A stretch of DNA of 64,000 bases, from the NCBI RefSeq assembly GCF_011326725.1, contig NZ_JAANCO010000001.1, positions 558,001 to 622,000 on the forward strand, read 5' to 3'. Below the pieces are notes generated by a model. The model did no database searches, was not told the origin of the DNA, and saw nothing but the letters and a program-made list of their open reading frames with translations. This DNA comes from Microbacterium excoecariae. GTDB taxonomy: Bacteria; Actinomycetota; Actinomycetes; Actinomycetales; Microbacteriaceae. Shown here piece after piece: positions 52,322 through 63,221 of the stretch. Every line of letters begins with the position of its first letter. Position 1 is the first letter of the stretch. Position numbers and translations under genes: made by a program.

Positions 52322-54916
52322 CTAGCCCTCCGGCACCTCGGGCGGGTCCGCGACCGCCACGAGTCCCGTCTCGGCCGGGCTCGTGAGGTGGGCGTGGGCG
52401 GGGACGATGCGCACGGTGTATCCGAACGGGCCCGGCCGCTCCAGCGTGTAGGCCCCGGTGAAGCAGAACCGCCCGCCCTCGTAGGACTCGGACACCGTGA
52501 GCGTCGTCACCTGGGCGTCGGCGATCTCGTCGTCGCCGCGGGCGCGGCCGTGGACGAGCTGCACCGCGACGTCGCCCGGCGCCAGCGCGCCCAGGCCGAC
52601 GAACGCGCGCACGGAGAGCGCGGTCCCGACCTCGGCCACGTCGCCCGCCCCGGCCGATTCGACGTGCTCGACGCGCACGGATCCCCATGCCGCGCGCACG
52701 CGCTCCTCCCACGCGGCGAGGTCGCGGGCGCCCGCGTAGTCGGATCCGAGGGCGCGCGTGCTGGCGGCAGCCGGCAGATACAGCGCCGTGACGTAGTCGC
52801 GCACCATGCGGGTCGCGAGCACCTTCGGGCCGAGCGATTCGATCGTGTGCCGCACCATCTCGAGCCAGCGCGTCGGGAGGCCCCGCTCGTCGCGGTCGTA
52901 GAACCGCGGCACGACCTCGCGCTCGAGGATCTCGTAGAGCGCCTGCGCCTCGAGGTCGTCGCGCTGGGACGGGTCGGGCAGCCCGTCGGCCGACGGGATC
53001 GCCCAGCCGTTCTCGCCGTCGAACCACTCGTCCCACCAGCCGTCGAGGATCGACAGGTTCAGGCCCCCGTTGAGCGCGGCCTTCATCCCGCTCGTGCCGC
53101 ACGCCTCGTAGGGCCGCAGCGGGTTGTTGAGCCACACGTCGCAGCCCGGGTAGAGCGGCTGCGCCATGGCGATGTCGTAGTTGGGGAGGAACACGATGCG
53201 GTGGCGCACCTCGGGGTCGTCCGCAAAGCGCACCATGTCCTGGATGAGCTTCTTGCCGCCGTCGTCGTTCGGGTGGGCCTTGCCGGCGATGACGAGCTGG
53301 ATGGGGCGCTCCGGATCCGTCAGCAGCGCCTTGAGGCGCGCCGGATCCCGGAGCATCAGCGTCAGGCGCTTGTACGAGGGCACGCGCCGCGCGAAGCCGA
53401 TCGTGAGCACGTCGGGGTCGAGGGCCTCGTCGATCCAGCCGAGCTCCGCCTCCGCCGCGCCGCGCTTCTGCCACGAACGCCGGACGCGGCGGCGCGCGTC
53501 GAGGACGAGGCGCTCGCGGAGGACACGCTTGATCTCCCACACGCGCGCGAAGTCCGCCCCCTTGAGCGAGCGCGCGAACTCCTCCGGGTCGCCGTCGGCG
53601 TCGGCGCCGAGCGCCGTGACGAGCTCGCGCAGCTCGCGCGCGACCCAGGTCGGCGCGTGCACGCCGTTCGTGATGGATCCGATCGGCACCTCCGCCTCGT
53701 CGAACGCGGGCCACAGGCCGTGGAACATGTCGCGGCTGACGTGCCCGTGCAGCTCGCTCACCCCGTTCGCGCGCTGGCCGAGCCGGAAGCCGAGCACGGC
53801 CATGTTGAACACGCTCGGATCGCCGCCGTCGTAGCTCTCGGCGCCGAGGGCGAGGACGCGCTCGGCGGGGACGCCGGGCGTCGCGCCGCCCTCGGTCGCG
53901 AAGTACTGCTCGATGAGGGTGCGGTCGAAGCGGTCGATGCCGGCGGGGACGGGGGTGTGCGTCGTGAAGATCGTCGAGGCCCGGTTCATCGCGAGCGCCT
54001 CGTCGACGCTCAGGCCGGCGCCGGAGGGATCCGTGAGCTCGCGGATCCGCTCGAGGCCCTGGAACCCCGCGTGGCCCTCGTTCGTGTGGTGCACCTCGGG
54101 GACGGGCGCGCCCGTGATGCGACTGAAGGCGCGCAGCGCGCGGACCCCGCCGACGCCCAGCAGGATCTCCTGGCGCAGGCGGTGCTCGCCGCCCCCGCCG
54201 TAGAGGCGATCGGTGATCGCGACGTAGTGCTCGGGGTTGCCCTCGAGGTCCGTGTCGAGCATGAGCAGCGGCACGCGCCCGACGTGCGCGACCCAGATCT
54301 TGGCGATCAGCGCGGGGCCGCCGGGCATGTCGATCGAGATCGTCGCCGGGGTGCCGTCGGCCTCGCGGAGCGGCCGGACGGGCAGCTCATTCGGGTCGAG
54401 CACGGGGTAGGACTCGACCTGCCAGCCGTCGCGCGTGAGCGACTGCTTGAAGTAGCCATGGGCGTAGAACAGGCCCACGCCGACGATCGGGACGCCGAGG
54501 TCGCTCGCGGCCTTCAGGTGATCCCCCGCGAGGATCCCCAGGCCGCCCGAGTACTGGGGGAGCGCGGCGGCGATGCCGAACTCCGGGGAGAAGTACGCGA
54601 TCTGGGCGGGCCCGTCCGGGCACGCGTGCTGGTACCAGCGGTCCTCGGTGAGGTAGGTCTGAAGGCCCTCCGCGGCCGAGGCGAGCCGGCCGAGGAAACC
54701 CTCGTCGCGCTGCAGCTCGTCCCACCGCCCGGCGGGGACGTCGCTGAGGACCCGGACGGGATCCTTCCGGCGCTCCCAGACCTCGGGCGAGACCTCGGCG
54801 AAGATGTCCTGCGTCTCCGGATCCCACGACCAGCGCAGGTTCGCCGCCAGGTCGCCGAGGGCGGCGAGGGGCTCGGGGAGGACGGGGCGGACGGTGAAGC
54901 GTCGAATCGCGCGCAT
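52322..54916 (-). CDS. glgP: Alpha-glucan (glycogen/maltodextrin) phosphorylase
   Basis: 864 residues of the short actinobacterial/archaeal type, with a DUF3417 N-terminal segment (RWSWDPETQDIF). Characteristic blocks: EFGIAAALPQYSGGLGILAGDHLKA in outline (EFGIAAALP, SGGLGILAGD), EVHHTNEGHAGF, and the PLP-lysine motif EACGTSGMKAALNGG (K612). It releases glucose-1-phosphate from alpha-1,4 chains in the cytoplasm. It is convergent with glgX, stop codons separated by two bases. The last 90 residues are a beta-type extension also seen in this subfamily. Confidence 0.93.
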   Translation of the reverse strand: MRAIRRFTVRPVLPEPLAALGDLAANLRWSWDPETQDIFAEVSPEVWERRKDPVRVLSDVPAGRWDELQRDEGFLGRLASAAEGLQTYLTEDRWYQHACPDGPAQIAYFSPEFGIAAALPQYSGGLGILAGDHLKAASDLGVPIVGVGLFYAHGYFKQSLTRDGWQVESYPVLDPNELPVRPLREADGTPATISIDMPGGPALIAKIWVAHVGRVPLLMLDTDLEGNPEHYVAITDRLYGGGGEHRLRQEILLGVGGVRALRAFSRITGAPVPEVHHTNEGHAGFQGLERIRELTDPSGAGLSVDEALAMNRASTIFTTHTPVPAGIDRFDRTLIEQYFATEGGATPGVPAERVLALGAESYDGGDPSVFNMAVLGFRLGQRANGVSELHGHVSRDMFHGLWPAFDEAEVPIGSITNGVHAPTWVARELRELVTALGADADGDPEEFARSLKGADFARVWEIKRVLRERLVLDARRRVRRSWQKRGAAEAELGWIDEALDPDVLTIGFARRVPSYKRLTLMLRDPARLKALLTDPERPIQLVIAGKAHPNDDGGKKLIQDMVRFADDPEVRHRIVFLPNYDIAMAQPLYPGCDVWLNNPLRPYEACGTSGMKAALNGGLNLSILDGWWDEWFDGENGWAIPSADGLPDPSQRDDLEAQALYEILEREVVPRFYDRDERGLPTRWLEMVRHTIESLGPKVLATRMVRDYVTALYLPAAASTRALGSDYAGARDLAAWEERVRAAWGSVRVEHVESAGAGDVAEVGTALSVRAFVGLGALAPGDVAVQLVHGRARGDDEIADAQVTTLTVSESYEGGRFCFTGAYTLERPGPFGYTVRIVPAHAHLTSPAETGLVAVADPPEVPEG

Positions 54917-54992
54917 AGCGCCGAGAGTAGACCGCGGATCCCACGCGGCGCGAGGTTTTCACGCGGGGTTCACACGCGGGTCATCGGCGGCG

Positions 54993-56009
54993 TCAGCCGT
55001 GAGGCCAGGCGGCGAGCGCGGCCTCGATCCGGCGGCGGTCTTCGGCGCCGACCCGCTCGACGAGCTCGAGGGACGGATCCGGTCGCCCCGCCGCGCGCCC
55101 GCGCCACGTGCCGACGACGCGGCCGTCGAGGAGCACCGCGGGGCGGAACACACCATTGCCGCCCGGAACGAGCGCGGCCTGCGCGGCCGGGGAGGCCGTG
55201 AGCGCGCGGTCGGCGTAGCCGAGGATCCACTCGTCGAACCCCGGCACGAGCGTGACGCCGGTGTCGCCCGGGTCGGCGGGGGCGGACGCGACGTGGGGCG
55301 CGCCGCCGACGTCGACGACCTCGAGATCCGCGCTCGCCGCGGCTCGCCGCACCTGCGTCTTGGGAAGCTTCAGCCACCAGGCCAGGTCGGCCTCCGTGAC
55401 CGGTCCGCGCGCGGCGACGTACCGGCGGGCGATGTCCACGAGCGCGTCGTCGCCGGCCGGGGCGGGGGCGGCGGTCGCCGTGAACAGCTGCTCGTCGCCC
55501 GCGAACGCGCCCCAGTGCGCGAGGCCGCCGACCGCGTGGTGGAAGAGGAGGTGGTACCCGCGACCCGCCGAGGTGTCGATCCCGTCGGCCTGCCAGAGCG
55601 CGAGGAGCTCCGCGCGGGTCCGCGGCCGCTCGGCGAGCGCGGGCTCAAGGATCCCGCGGGCGCGGGCGAGGACGCCCTCGTCGAGCCCCAGCTGTTGGCG
55701 CCGCCGCGCGGTCTGGGCGCGGATCCGCTCGGCGGTGAGGCCGAGGAGGGCCGCGAGGTGCGCGGGGGTCGTGGCGAACAGGGTGCCGCGCATTGGCCAC
55801 GAGCGCACGAGCTCGCCGCGGTCGAAGGCGCCGCGGACGTCGGCGATGGTCGTGCCGGGCGCCGAGCGCAGCGCAATCGCGCGCAGGACGGCGGGGAGGT
55901 CCTGGCCCTGCAGCGCGACGGCGCGGTCGACGACCTGGGTGGGGGTGAGGCCCGATCCACCGAGCAGCTGCGCCGACCACCGCGCCCGCAGCGCGCCCTG
56001 GGTGTCCAT
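54993..56009 (-). CDS. Winged-helix AlkZ-like protein (HTH_42, putative DNA glycosylase)
   Basis: 338 residues of the HTH_42/DUF1006 family made of repeated winged helices. The QxQ motif seen in AlkZ catalysis is present as Q34-G-Q36 in VALQGQDLPAVL, followed by ALRSAPGTTIADVRGAF and later SWPMRGTLFATTP and a VTLVPGFDEWILGY block. AlkZ excises azinomycin-type interstrand cross-links, and YcaQ/AlkX removes alkylated bases; actinobacterial paralogues are mostly uncharacterised. A repair role is an inference. Repeat copy A lies just upstream of its start. Confidence 0.8.
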   Translation of the reverse strand: MDTQGALRARWSAQLLGGSGLTPTQVVDRAVALQGQDLPAVLRAIALRSAPGTTIADVRGAFDRGELVRSWPMRGTLFATTPAHLAALLGLTAERIRAQTARRRQQLGLDEGVLARARGILEPALAERPRTRAELLALWQADGIDTSAGRGYHLLFHHAVGGLAHWGAFAGDEQLFTATAAPAPAGDDALVDIARRYVAARGPVTEADLAWWLKLPKTQVRRAAASADLEVVDVGGAPHVASAPADPGDTGVTLVPGFDEWILGYADRALTASPAAQAALVPGGNGVFRPAVLLDGRVVGTWRGRAAGRPDPSLELVERVGAEDRRRIEAALAAWPHG

Positions 56010-56048
56010 GGCGCCAGGCTAGCGGCGCGCCCGACATCGGCGCCGGGG

Positions 56049-56134
56049 CAACACAACGCAGTCGATTTTCGGCCCCCGCGACGCGGCGACGCGGATTGCG
56101 GCCCGCCGCCCGAGAAATTGACTGCGCCGTGTCG
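56049..56134. repeat. 86-bp imperfect palindromic element, copy A
   Basis: The left end is CAACACAACGCAGTCG plus ATTTTCGG. The right end (56118-56134), read on the other strand, is a close complement (CGACACGGCGCAGTCAA). It starts 40 bp before the alkZ-like start and ends 12 bp after the YhgE/Pip stop. A second copy in inverted orientation and of identical length lies at 59312-59397. Confidence 0.75.
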
Positions 56135-56145
56135 GGGGTCAGGGG

Positions 56146-58041
56146 TTACCCGATGAGCGACGGGCGCAGGTCGCGCAGCGTGCGGGTGCGCGTCATGCGC
56201 CACAGCGCGGCGAGCGTGACGCCAAGCGCCGCGGCGAGCCAGACCCCCAGGAAGGCCGCCGCGGCCCACGCGCGGCCCGCGTCCCCGCCGTACATGAGCT
56301 GGCGGATCCCGTCGACCGCGTGGCTCATGGGGAGCGCCTCGTGGAGGATCCGGAGCGGCGCCGGCAGGGTCTGATACGGGAACGTGCCGCCCGCCGTCAC
56401 GAGCTGGAGCACCATGAGGATGAGGCCGAGGAACTGTCCGACGCTGCCGAGGAGGACGTTGAGGGCGAGGACGATCGCCGCGAACGTCGCCGACGTCAGC
56501 GCCAGGAAGGCGAGCATCGCGGCGGGCCGGGCGACGTCGTAGCCCAGCGCGAACCGCACGATCGCGAAGACGGCGAGCATCTGCGCGATCCCGAGGAGCG
56601 CCGGCGTGGCCCATGCCCCGAGGGTGATCGCGAGCGGCCGGCGCAGGGCCGTCACGGCGCGCGCCGAGTACGGCTTCACGATGAGGAAGAGCGCGTAGAT
56701 CCCGATCCAGGCCGCGAGGCTGATGAAGAACGGCGCCATGCCGGCGCCGTAGGACGACGCGGCGCTCGTGGCGTCCTCCGAGACGGAGACCGGATCCGCG
56801 ACCATGCGCGCGGCGGTCTGGCGCTCCTCGGCCGTCTGGTCGGGGATGTCCCGGGTGGCGTCGGCGAGCCCGTCCGCGAGCTCGGCCGAGCCCGCGTCCA
56901 GGTCGTCCAGCCCGTCGGCGAGGTCGGCGGATCCGCTCGCGAGCGAGGTCACGCCGCTGGCGAGGGTCTCGGATCCGGTCGCGGCTTCGGCGATGCCGCT
57001 CGCGAGGTCGGGGACGCCGTCCGCGAGCCGAGACGCGCCGTCGGCGACCGCGCCCGACCCGACGGCGAGCTGCGCGACCGCGGCCGCGGCGGCCTGCACG
57101 TCGGTGTTGGCGGCCTCGATGTCGTCGTGGAGAGGCGCGACGAGCTCGAGCACGCGATCGATCTCGTCGCCCGCGAGGCCCGCCTCCTCGAGGTCCGTCC
57201 GCAGCTTGGCCTCGCTCGGGAGGGCCGAGACCGCGTCGCCTATCGCCTCGGCCGCGGGCGCCACCGCGTCCTCGAGGCGGGCGTTGCCGTCGGCGACCTG
57301 GCGCGCGCCGTCCGCGAGCGACGCGGTCTGCTCGGGCAGGTCGGCGGATCCGTCCCGCAGCTCCGCGAGCCCCGCGGCGAGGTCGTCGGCGCCGGTCCGC
57401 GCCGTCGCGGATCCGTCGGCCAGCTCGGCCGCTCCGCTCGCCGCGGCTGTCGCGCCGTCCGCGAGATCGTTCGCGCCGTCCGCGGCGTCCCCGAGCCCCG
57501 AGCGGATCGTCGCGACGCTGTCGAGGAGCGTCCGGGCCGCCTCCTCGCCGACCTCGCGGGCGAGGCCCGCGCGGACGGTCTCGGTGACGGTGTCGGCGAT
57601 CGTCCCGGCGAGGTAGCTGTTGGCGTCGTTGGTCGTGAGCTCCACCTCGGCCTGCACGGGGTCGTCGTCGTCGATCGAGGCGAGGTGGCGCGAGAAGTCG
57701 GGCCCGAGGGTGACGACGAAGTCGTAGGCGCCCGCGCGCAACCCGTCGGCCGCCTCTTCCGCGCCCGTGACGTGCCATTCCAGGGCGCCGTCCTCGACGA
57801 GCTGGTCGCGGACCTCCGCGCCGTAGTTAGTCGTGTCCCCGTCCCGTGTCACGCCCTCGTCGGTCACCACGAGCGCGGCCGGCATCTCCTCGAGGCGCCC
57901 GTACGGGTCGTCGTTTCCCCACAGGTAGAGCCCCGCGTAGATGACGGGCACGATCATGAGCGCGACGAGCGCCAGGGTCGCCATGGGTGAGGCCGTCAGG
58001 CGCCGCAGCTCGGTTGCGACGAGGGTCTGGATCCGCCTCAT
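56146..58041 (-). CDS. YhgE/Pip-type membrane exporter protein
   Basis: 631 residues from ATG 58041 (MRRIQTLVATELRRL). One N-terminal helix (about 18-42) is followed by a large extracytoplasmic region (about 45-440) with many repeats of the type LADGxxxLxxG, then five C-terminal helices from FFISLAAWIGIYALF and a basic tail. This is the YhgE/Pip (phage infection protein) / MmpL-like ABC-2 architecture, including the C-terminal GGTFPYQTLP. It overlaps the pseudo-ABC gene by ATGA. It may export lipids or hydrophobic compounds or secrete WXG-like proteins; no substrate can be assigned. Confidence 0.85.
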   Translation of the reverse strand: MRRIQTLVATELRRLTASPMATLALVALMIVPVIYAGLYLWGNDDPYGRLEEMPAALVVTDEGVTRDGDTTNYGAEVRDQLVEDGALEWHVTGAEEAADGLRAGAYDFVVTLGPDFSRHLASIDDDDPVQAEVELTTNDANSYLAGTIADTVTETVRAGLAREVGEEAARTLLDSVATIRSGLGDAADGANDLADGATAAASGAAELADGSATARTGADDLAAGLAELRDGSADLPEQTASLADGARQVADGNARLEDAVAPAAEAIGDAVSALPSEAKLRTDLEEAGLAGDEIDRVLELVAPLHDDIEAANTDVQAAAAAVAQLAVGSGAVADGASRLADGVPDLASGIAEAATGSETLASGVTSLASGSADLADGLDDLDAGSAELADGLADATRDIPDQTAEERQTAARMVADPVSVSEDATSAASSYGAGMAPFFISLAAWIGIYALFLIVKPYSARAVTALRRPLAITLGAWATPALLGIAQMLAVFAIVRFALGYDVARPAAMLAFLALTSATFAAIVLALNVLLGSVGQFLGLILMVLQLVTAGGTFPYQTLPAPLRILHEALPMSHAVDGIRQLMYGGDAGRAWAAAAFLGVWLAAALGVTLAALWRMTRTRTLRDLRPSLIG

Positions 58042-58619
58042 GCCCTCGCGCCTTCCTCCGCCTGGCGGACCGCGGCGGCCGACGCGATCACGACGACCGC
58101 GTATCGGCGCGCGGCCCATGCGTGCGCCGCGTCGAGCCAGGCGGCCGCGTCGCCGCCGTGGCGCTCGGGGGAGACGAACACGAGCGCGTCGACGCCCGCG
58201 CGCGCGGCGGCAGTGCGGGCGAGGACGCGGGTGCGCTCGGCGGGCGCGAGGTCGCCGAGCCGCGCGCGCGGGGACAGGCCCTCGTCGGCGAGAAGGCGAC
58301 GGGCGGCCCGGCGCGGGCGGCGGATCCCGGCGAAGACGAGCTCCTCGCGCACCACCGCGCCGAGCCGGATCCCGTCGTGCGGCGCGGAGGTCTCGGGGCT
58401 GTCGACGAGCGCGACGCGGCGGCGGAGGGCGCGCGGATCCGCGGCCCCGTCGAGCGTGACGGTGCCCTGGGCGGGTGACATGCGCCCGGACAGCACGAGG
58501 CCGAGCAGCGTGGGGCGCTGCCCGCCCGGGACCGCGATGAGCGCGACCTCGCCCGCGCGGACGACGAGCGAGGCGTGCTCGAGCGGACCCTTCGCGACGG
58601 CCTCGGCCGCGAGGATCAC
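58038..58619 (-). CDS. ABC-ATPase-like protein with degenerate motifs
   Basis: 193 residues from GTG 58619, overlapping the tetR stop by GTGA. The start (LEHASLVVRAGEVALIAV) and the overall order follow an ABC nucleotide-binding domain. However, the Walker A position reads G32-G-Q-R-P-T37 (lysine replaced), no LSGGQ is present (LAPAE instead), and the Walker B aspartate-glutamate reads FVSPER. It is therefore probably a pseudo-ATPase that serves as a partner or regulator of the YhgE/Pip protein. Translationally coupled to both neighbours. Confidence 0.7.
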   Translation of the reverse strand: MILAAEAVAKGPLEHASLVVRAGEVALIAVPGGQRPTLLGLVLSGRMSPAQGTVTLDGAADPRALRRRVALVDSPETSAPHDGIRLGAVVREELVFAGIRRPRRAARRLLADEGLSPRARLGDLAPAERTRVLARTAAARAGVDALVFVSPERHGGDAAAWLDAAHAWAARRYAVVVIASAAAVRQAEEGARA

Positions 58620-59239
58620 GCGACCACCCCGCGATCGGCCGCGCGCGCACCCTCCGCCACGGCGGCCGCCTGCTCGGCCCCGAGCCCGGCGAGGCCGAGG
58701 GCGCTGACGGCGACGAGGCGGGCCGCCTCGTCGTCGCCGAGCGCGCCGTCGACGGCGACGTCCAGAACCGCGATCGCGGTCTCCTCGATGAGGCGCGCCG
58801 TGACGTCGACGCCGACGTCGCGGCGGAACACGCCGGCGTCCCGCCCGCGCGCCAGGGCCTCGCGCAGCGTGCGACGCACGGGCGCCATGCCCGCCGCGAC
58901 GTCGGCCTCCCACGGCCCCGTCACGAGCGAGCGCGCGACGAGCCGGACGTGCGCGATCTCGCGCCAGAGCGCGAAGCCGAGCCGGGCGACCAGGCGCGCC
59001 GGATCCGGATCCGCGAGGTCCGCGACCGCCGCGGAGACGCGCTCGGTGCCCCGGGCAAGCAGCTCGGACACGAGCGCGTCGCGGGACGGAAAGTGGCCGT
59101 AGATCGCGCGCCGGCTGAGCCCGGCCTCGGCCGCGATCGCGTCGATCGAGGCATCGGGCGCGGTCCGGAGGACGCGGGCGGCGGCCTCGAGGAGCGCCTC
59201 GCGGTTGGCGACGGCGTCGCGCCGGCGGGGGGAAGTCAT
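58616..59239 (-). CDS. TetR-family repressor of the YhgE/Pip cassette
   Basis: 207 residues. The N-terminal HTH (about 10-55) contains ALLEAAARVLRTAPDASIDAI and LSRRAIYGHFPSRDALV; the C-terminal ligand domain is Ala/Val-rich. It is the first gene of a three-gene unit (tetR, ABC-like, YhgE/Pip) with overlapping junctions. A perfect palindrome 12 bp before its start at 59252-59279 marks autoregulation, so the whole unit is probably derepressed by a ligand. Confidence 0.88.
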   Translation of the reverse strand: MTSPRRRDAVANREALLEAAARVLRTAPDASIDAIAAEAGLSRRAIYGHFPSRDALVSELLARGTERVSAAVADLADPDPARLVARLGFALWREIAHVRLVARSLVTGPWEADVAAGMAPVRRTLREALARGRDAGVFRRDVGVDVTARLIEETAIAVLDVAVDGALGDDEAARLVAVSALGLAGLGAEQAAAVAEGARAADRGVVA

Positions 59240-59251
59240 CTCGCCAGCGTA

Positions 59252-59279
59252 ATAAGTTGCACAATGCTGTGCAACTTAT
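59252..59279. promoter_or_regulatory. Perfect palindromic operator before tetR
   Basis: Two 12-bp perfect arms (ATAAGTTGCACA and its complement) around the spacer ATGC. It lies 12 bp upstream of the tetR start and is AT-rich, so it probably overlaps the promoter. Sequences of the TTGCACA-n4-TGTGCAA type are common TetR operators. Confidence 0.85.
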
Positions 59280-59311
59280 CTCGTGCGGCCGCCATCCGTC
59301 GTCACGACCCC

Positions 59312-59397
59312 CAACACAACGCCGTCACAAGGCGGCCTCCGAATCCGGATTCCGCCGATCGCCGGGCGCGCGGCCGAAAATTGACTGCGTTGTGTTG
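59312..59397. repeat. 86-bp imperfect palindromic element, copy B (inverted)
   Basis: It begins CAACACAACGCCGTCA and ends TTGACTGCGTTGTGTTG. Its reverse complement starts CAACACAACGCAGTCA plus ATTTTCGGCC, nearly identical to the left end of copy A. It lies between the tetR promoter and glgE. The two copies flank the 3.1-kb tetR/ABC-like/YhgE-Pip unit in opposite orientation. Confidence 0.75.
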
Positions 59398-59511
59398 TCG
59401 GGCGCCGTGGGGGAGGTCGGGGAGGGGCGAAAACGCACGCCACGTTAAGCGCGCGTGAACCCTTCGCGCCCGCCCCTTTCGCCCCGCGTGCCGCCGGTCT
59501 AGGTTGACGTC

Positions 59512-61457
59512 ATGGTCGGCCGCATCCCCATCGTCGATGTTCATCCCCTGGTCCACGAGGGGGCGAGACCGGCGAAGGCGGCCGAGGGCGAGGCGCAGCC
59601 GATCCGCGCGACGGTCTTCCGCGAGGGCCACGACCAGCTCGGCGCCGAGGTCGTCCTCATCGAGCCGGACGGGTCCCGCGCCGCGCCCGTGCGGATGCGC
59701 GAGATCGCGCGGGGCACGGACCGCTACGAGGCGTGGGTGACGCCCGGCGCCCCGGGGGACGCGGCGTTCGAGGTGCGGGCGTACGCGGATCCGCTCGCGA
59801 CCTGGCTGCACGACGCCGAGATCAAGATCCGCGCGGGCATCGACGTCGAGCTGATGTTCCTCGAGGCGCGGATCCTCCTCGACCGGGTGGCCGCGGAGTA
59901 CGGCCCGTCCGACGCGCTCGCCGCGGCTCGCGCCGCCGCGATCGACGAGGCGCGCCCCGCCGAGGCCCGGCTCGCCGCCCTCACCGCGCCCGAGGTGCGC
60001 CGGGCATTCCGCGACCAGCCGCTGCGCGACCTCCTCACTGTCGCGGGGCCGTTTCCGCTGCAGGTCGACCGCGAGCGGGCCCTCGTGGGCGCCTGGTACG
60101 AGTTCTTCCCCCGTAGCGAGGGCGCCCGCCGCGGCGCCGACGGCCGGGTGGAAAGCGGCACCTTCCGCACGGCCCAGAAGAGCCTCGCGCGCGTCGTGGA
60201 GATGGGCTTCGACGTGCTGTACCTGCCGCCCGTGCACCCGATCGGCGAGGTGCACCGCAAGGGCGCAAACAATACGCTCGACCCGGCACCCGACGACGTG
60301 GGGTCCCCGTGGGCGATCGGATCGCGCCACGGTGGCCACGACGCGATCCACCCCGACCTCGGCACGCTGAAGGACTTCGACGCGTTCGTGAAGAAGGCGA
60401 CGTCGCTGGGGCTCGAGGTCGCGATGGACTTCGCGCTGCAGGCGGCTCCGGACCACCCGTGGGTGTCGGAGCACCCCGAGTTCTTCACGACGCGCGCCGA
60501 CGGCACGATCGCCTACGCCGAGAACCCGCCGAAGAAGTACCAGGACATCTACCCAATCAACTTCGACAACGACCCCGCCGGCATCTTCGCCGAGGCCGAG
60601 CGGATCCTGCGGTTCTGGATCGCGCGCGGGATCCGCATCTTCCGCGTCGACAACCCGCACACCAAGCCGGTCGCGTTCTGGGAGTGGCTGCTCGGGCGGA
60701 TCCGCCAGACGGATCCCGACGTGATCTTCCTCAGCGAGGCGTTCACGCGCCCCGCGATGATGCACGCGCTGGGCGCGGCCGGGTTCCACCAGTCGTACAC
60801 CTACTTCACCTGGCGGACCGAGAAGGGCGAGATCGAGGACTACCTCCGCGAGGTCGCGACCGCGTCCGACCACCTGCTGCGCCCCGCGTTCTGGCCGAAC
60901 ACCCCCGACATCCTGCACGCCTTCCTGCAGTACGGCGGCCCCGCCGCCTTCCGGATCCGCGCCGCGCTCGCCGCGCTCTCGTCCCCGACCTGGGGCATGT
61001 ACGCGGGCTTCGAGCTGTGCGAGCACGTCGCGGTGCGGCCCGGATCCGAGGAGTACCTCGACAGCGAGAAGTTCCAGATCCGGATCCGCGACTGGGAGGG
61101 CGCGGCCGCGGCGGGCCGCACGATCGCGCCGTTCATCGCGCGCCTGAACGCCCTGCGCCGCGAGATCCCCGCGCTGCGGGGCCTCCGCGACCTGCGCGTG
61201 CACTGGTCCGACGACGACCACGTCCTCGTGTTCACGAAGGGCCACGGCGACGGCACCGTCATCGTCGTGCTGAACCTCGACCCGCACGGCGCGCGCGCCA
61301 CGACCGTGCACCTCGACTGGCAGGCGCTCGGCCTCCCCGAGCGCTTCGCCGTGCACGAGCACCTCACCGGAGCGGACTGGTGGTGGGGCGAGCACAACGA
61401 CGTCGTGCTCGATCCCGGCCGCGAGGTCGCCCATGTTCTCACCGTGAGGAGCGCCGC

Positions 61458-61461
<4 letters not shown>
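59512..61461 (+). CDS. glgE: Alpha-1,4-glucan:maltose-1-phosphate maltosyltransferase GlgE
   Basis: 649 residues, the standard GlgE length. An N-terminal domain ([11 protein letters not shown]) and helical insertion are followed by a GH13_3 barrel with [29 protein letters not shown], nucleophile D380 ([10 protein letters not shown]) and acid E409 ([12 protein letters not shown]). It transfers maltosyl units from maltose-1-phosphate to alpha-glucan chains in the cytoplasm. It is followed by treS (ATGA overlap) and maltokinase (GTGA overlap), the GlgE pathway order that converts trehalose into alpha-glucan. A glgB would be expected beyond base 64000. Confidence 0.96.

Positions 61462-63217
<1,756 letters not shown>

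Positions 63218-63221
<4 letters not shown>

Noticed and set aside
50657..55201. Very long plus-strand open reading through glgX and across glgP
   Set aside because: It conflicts with GlgX and GlgP, both of which carry complete catalytic motifs; the translation is Arg-rich shadow.
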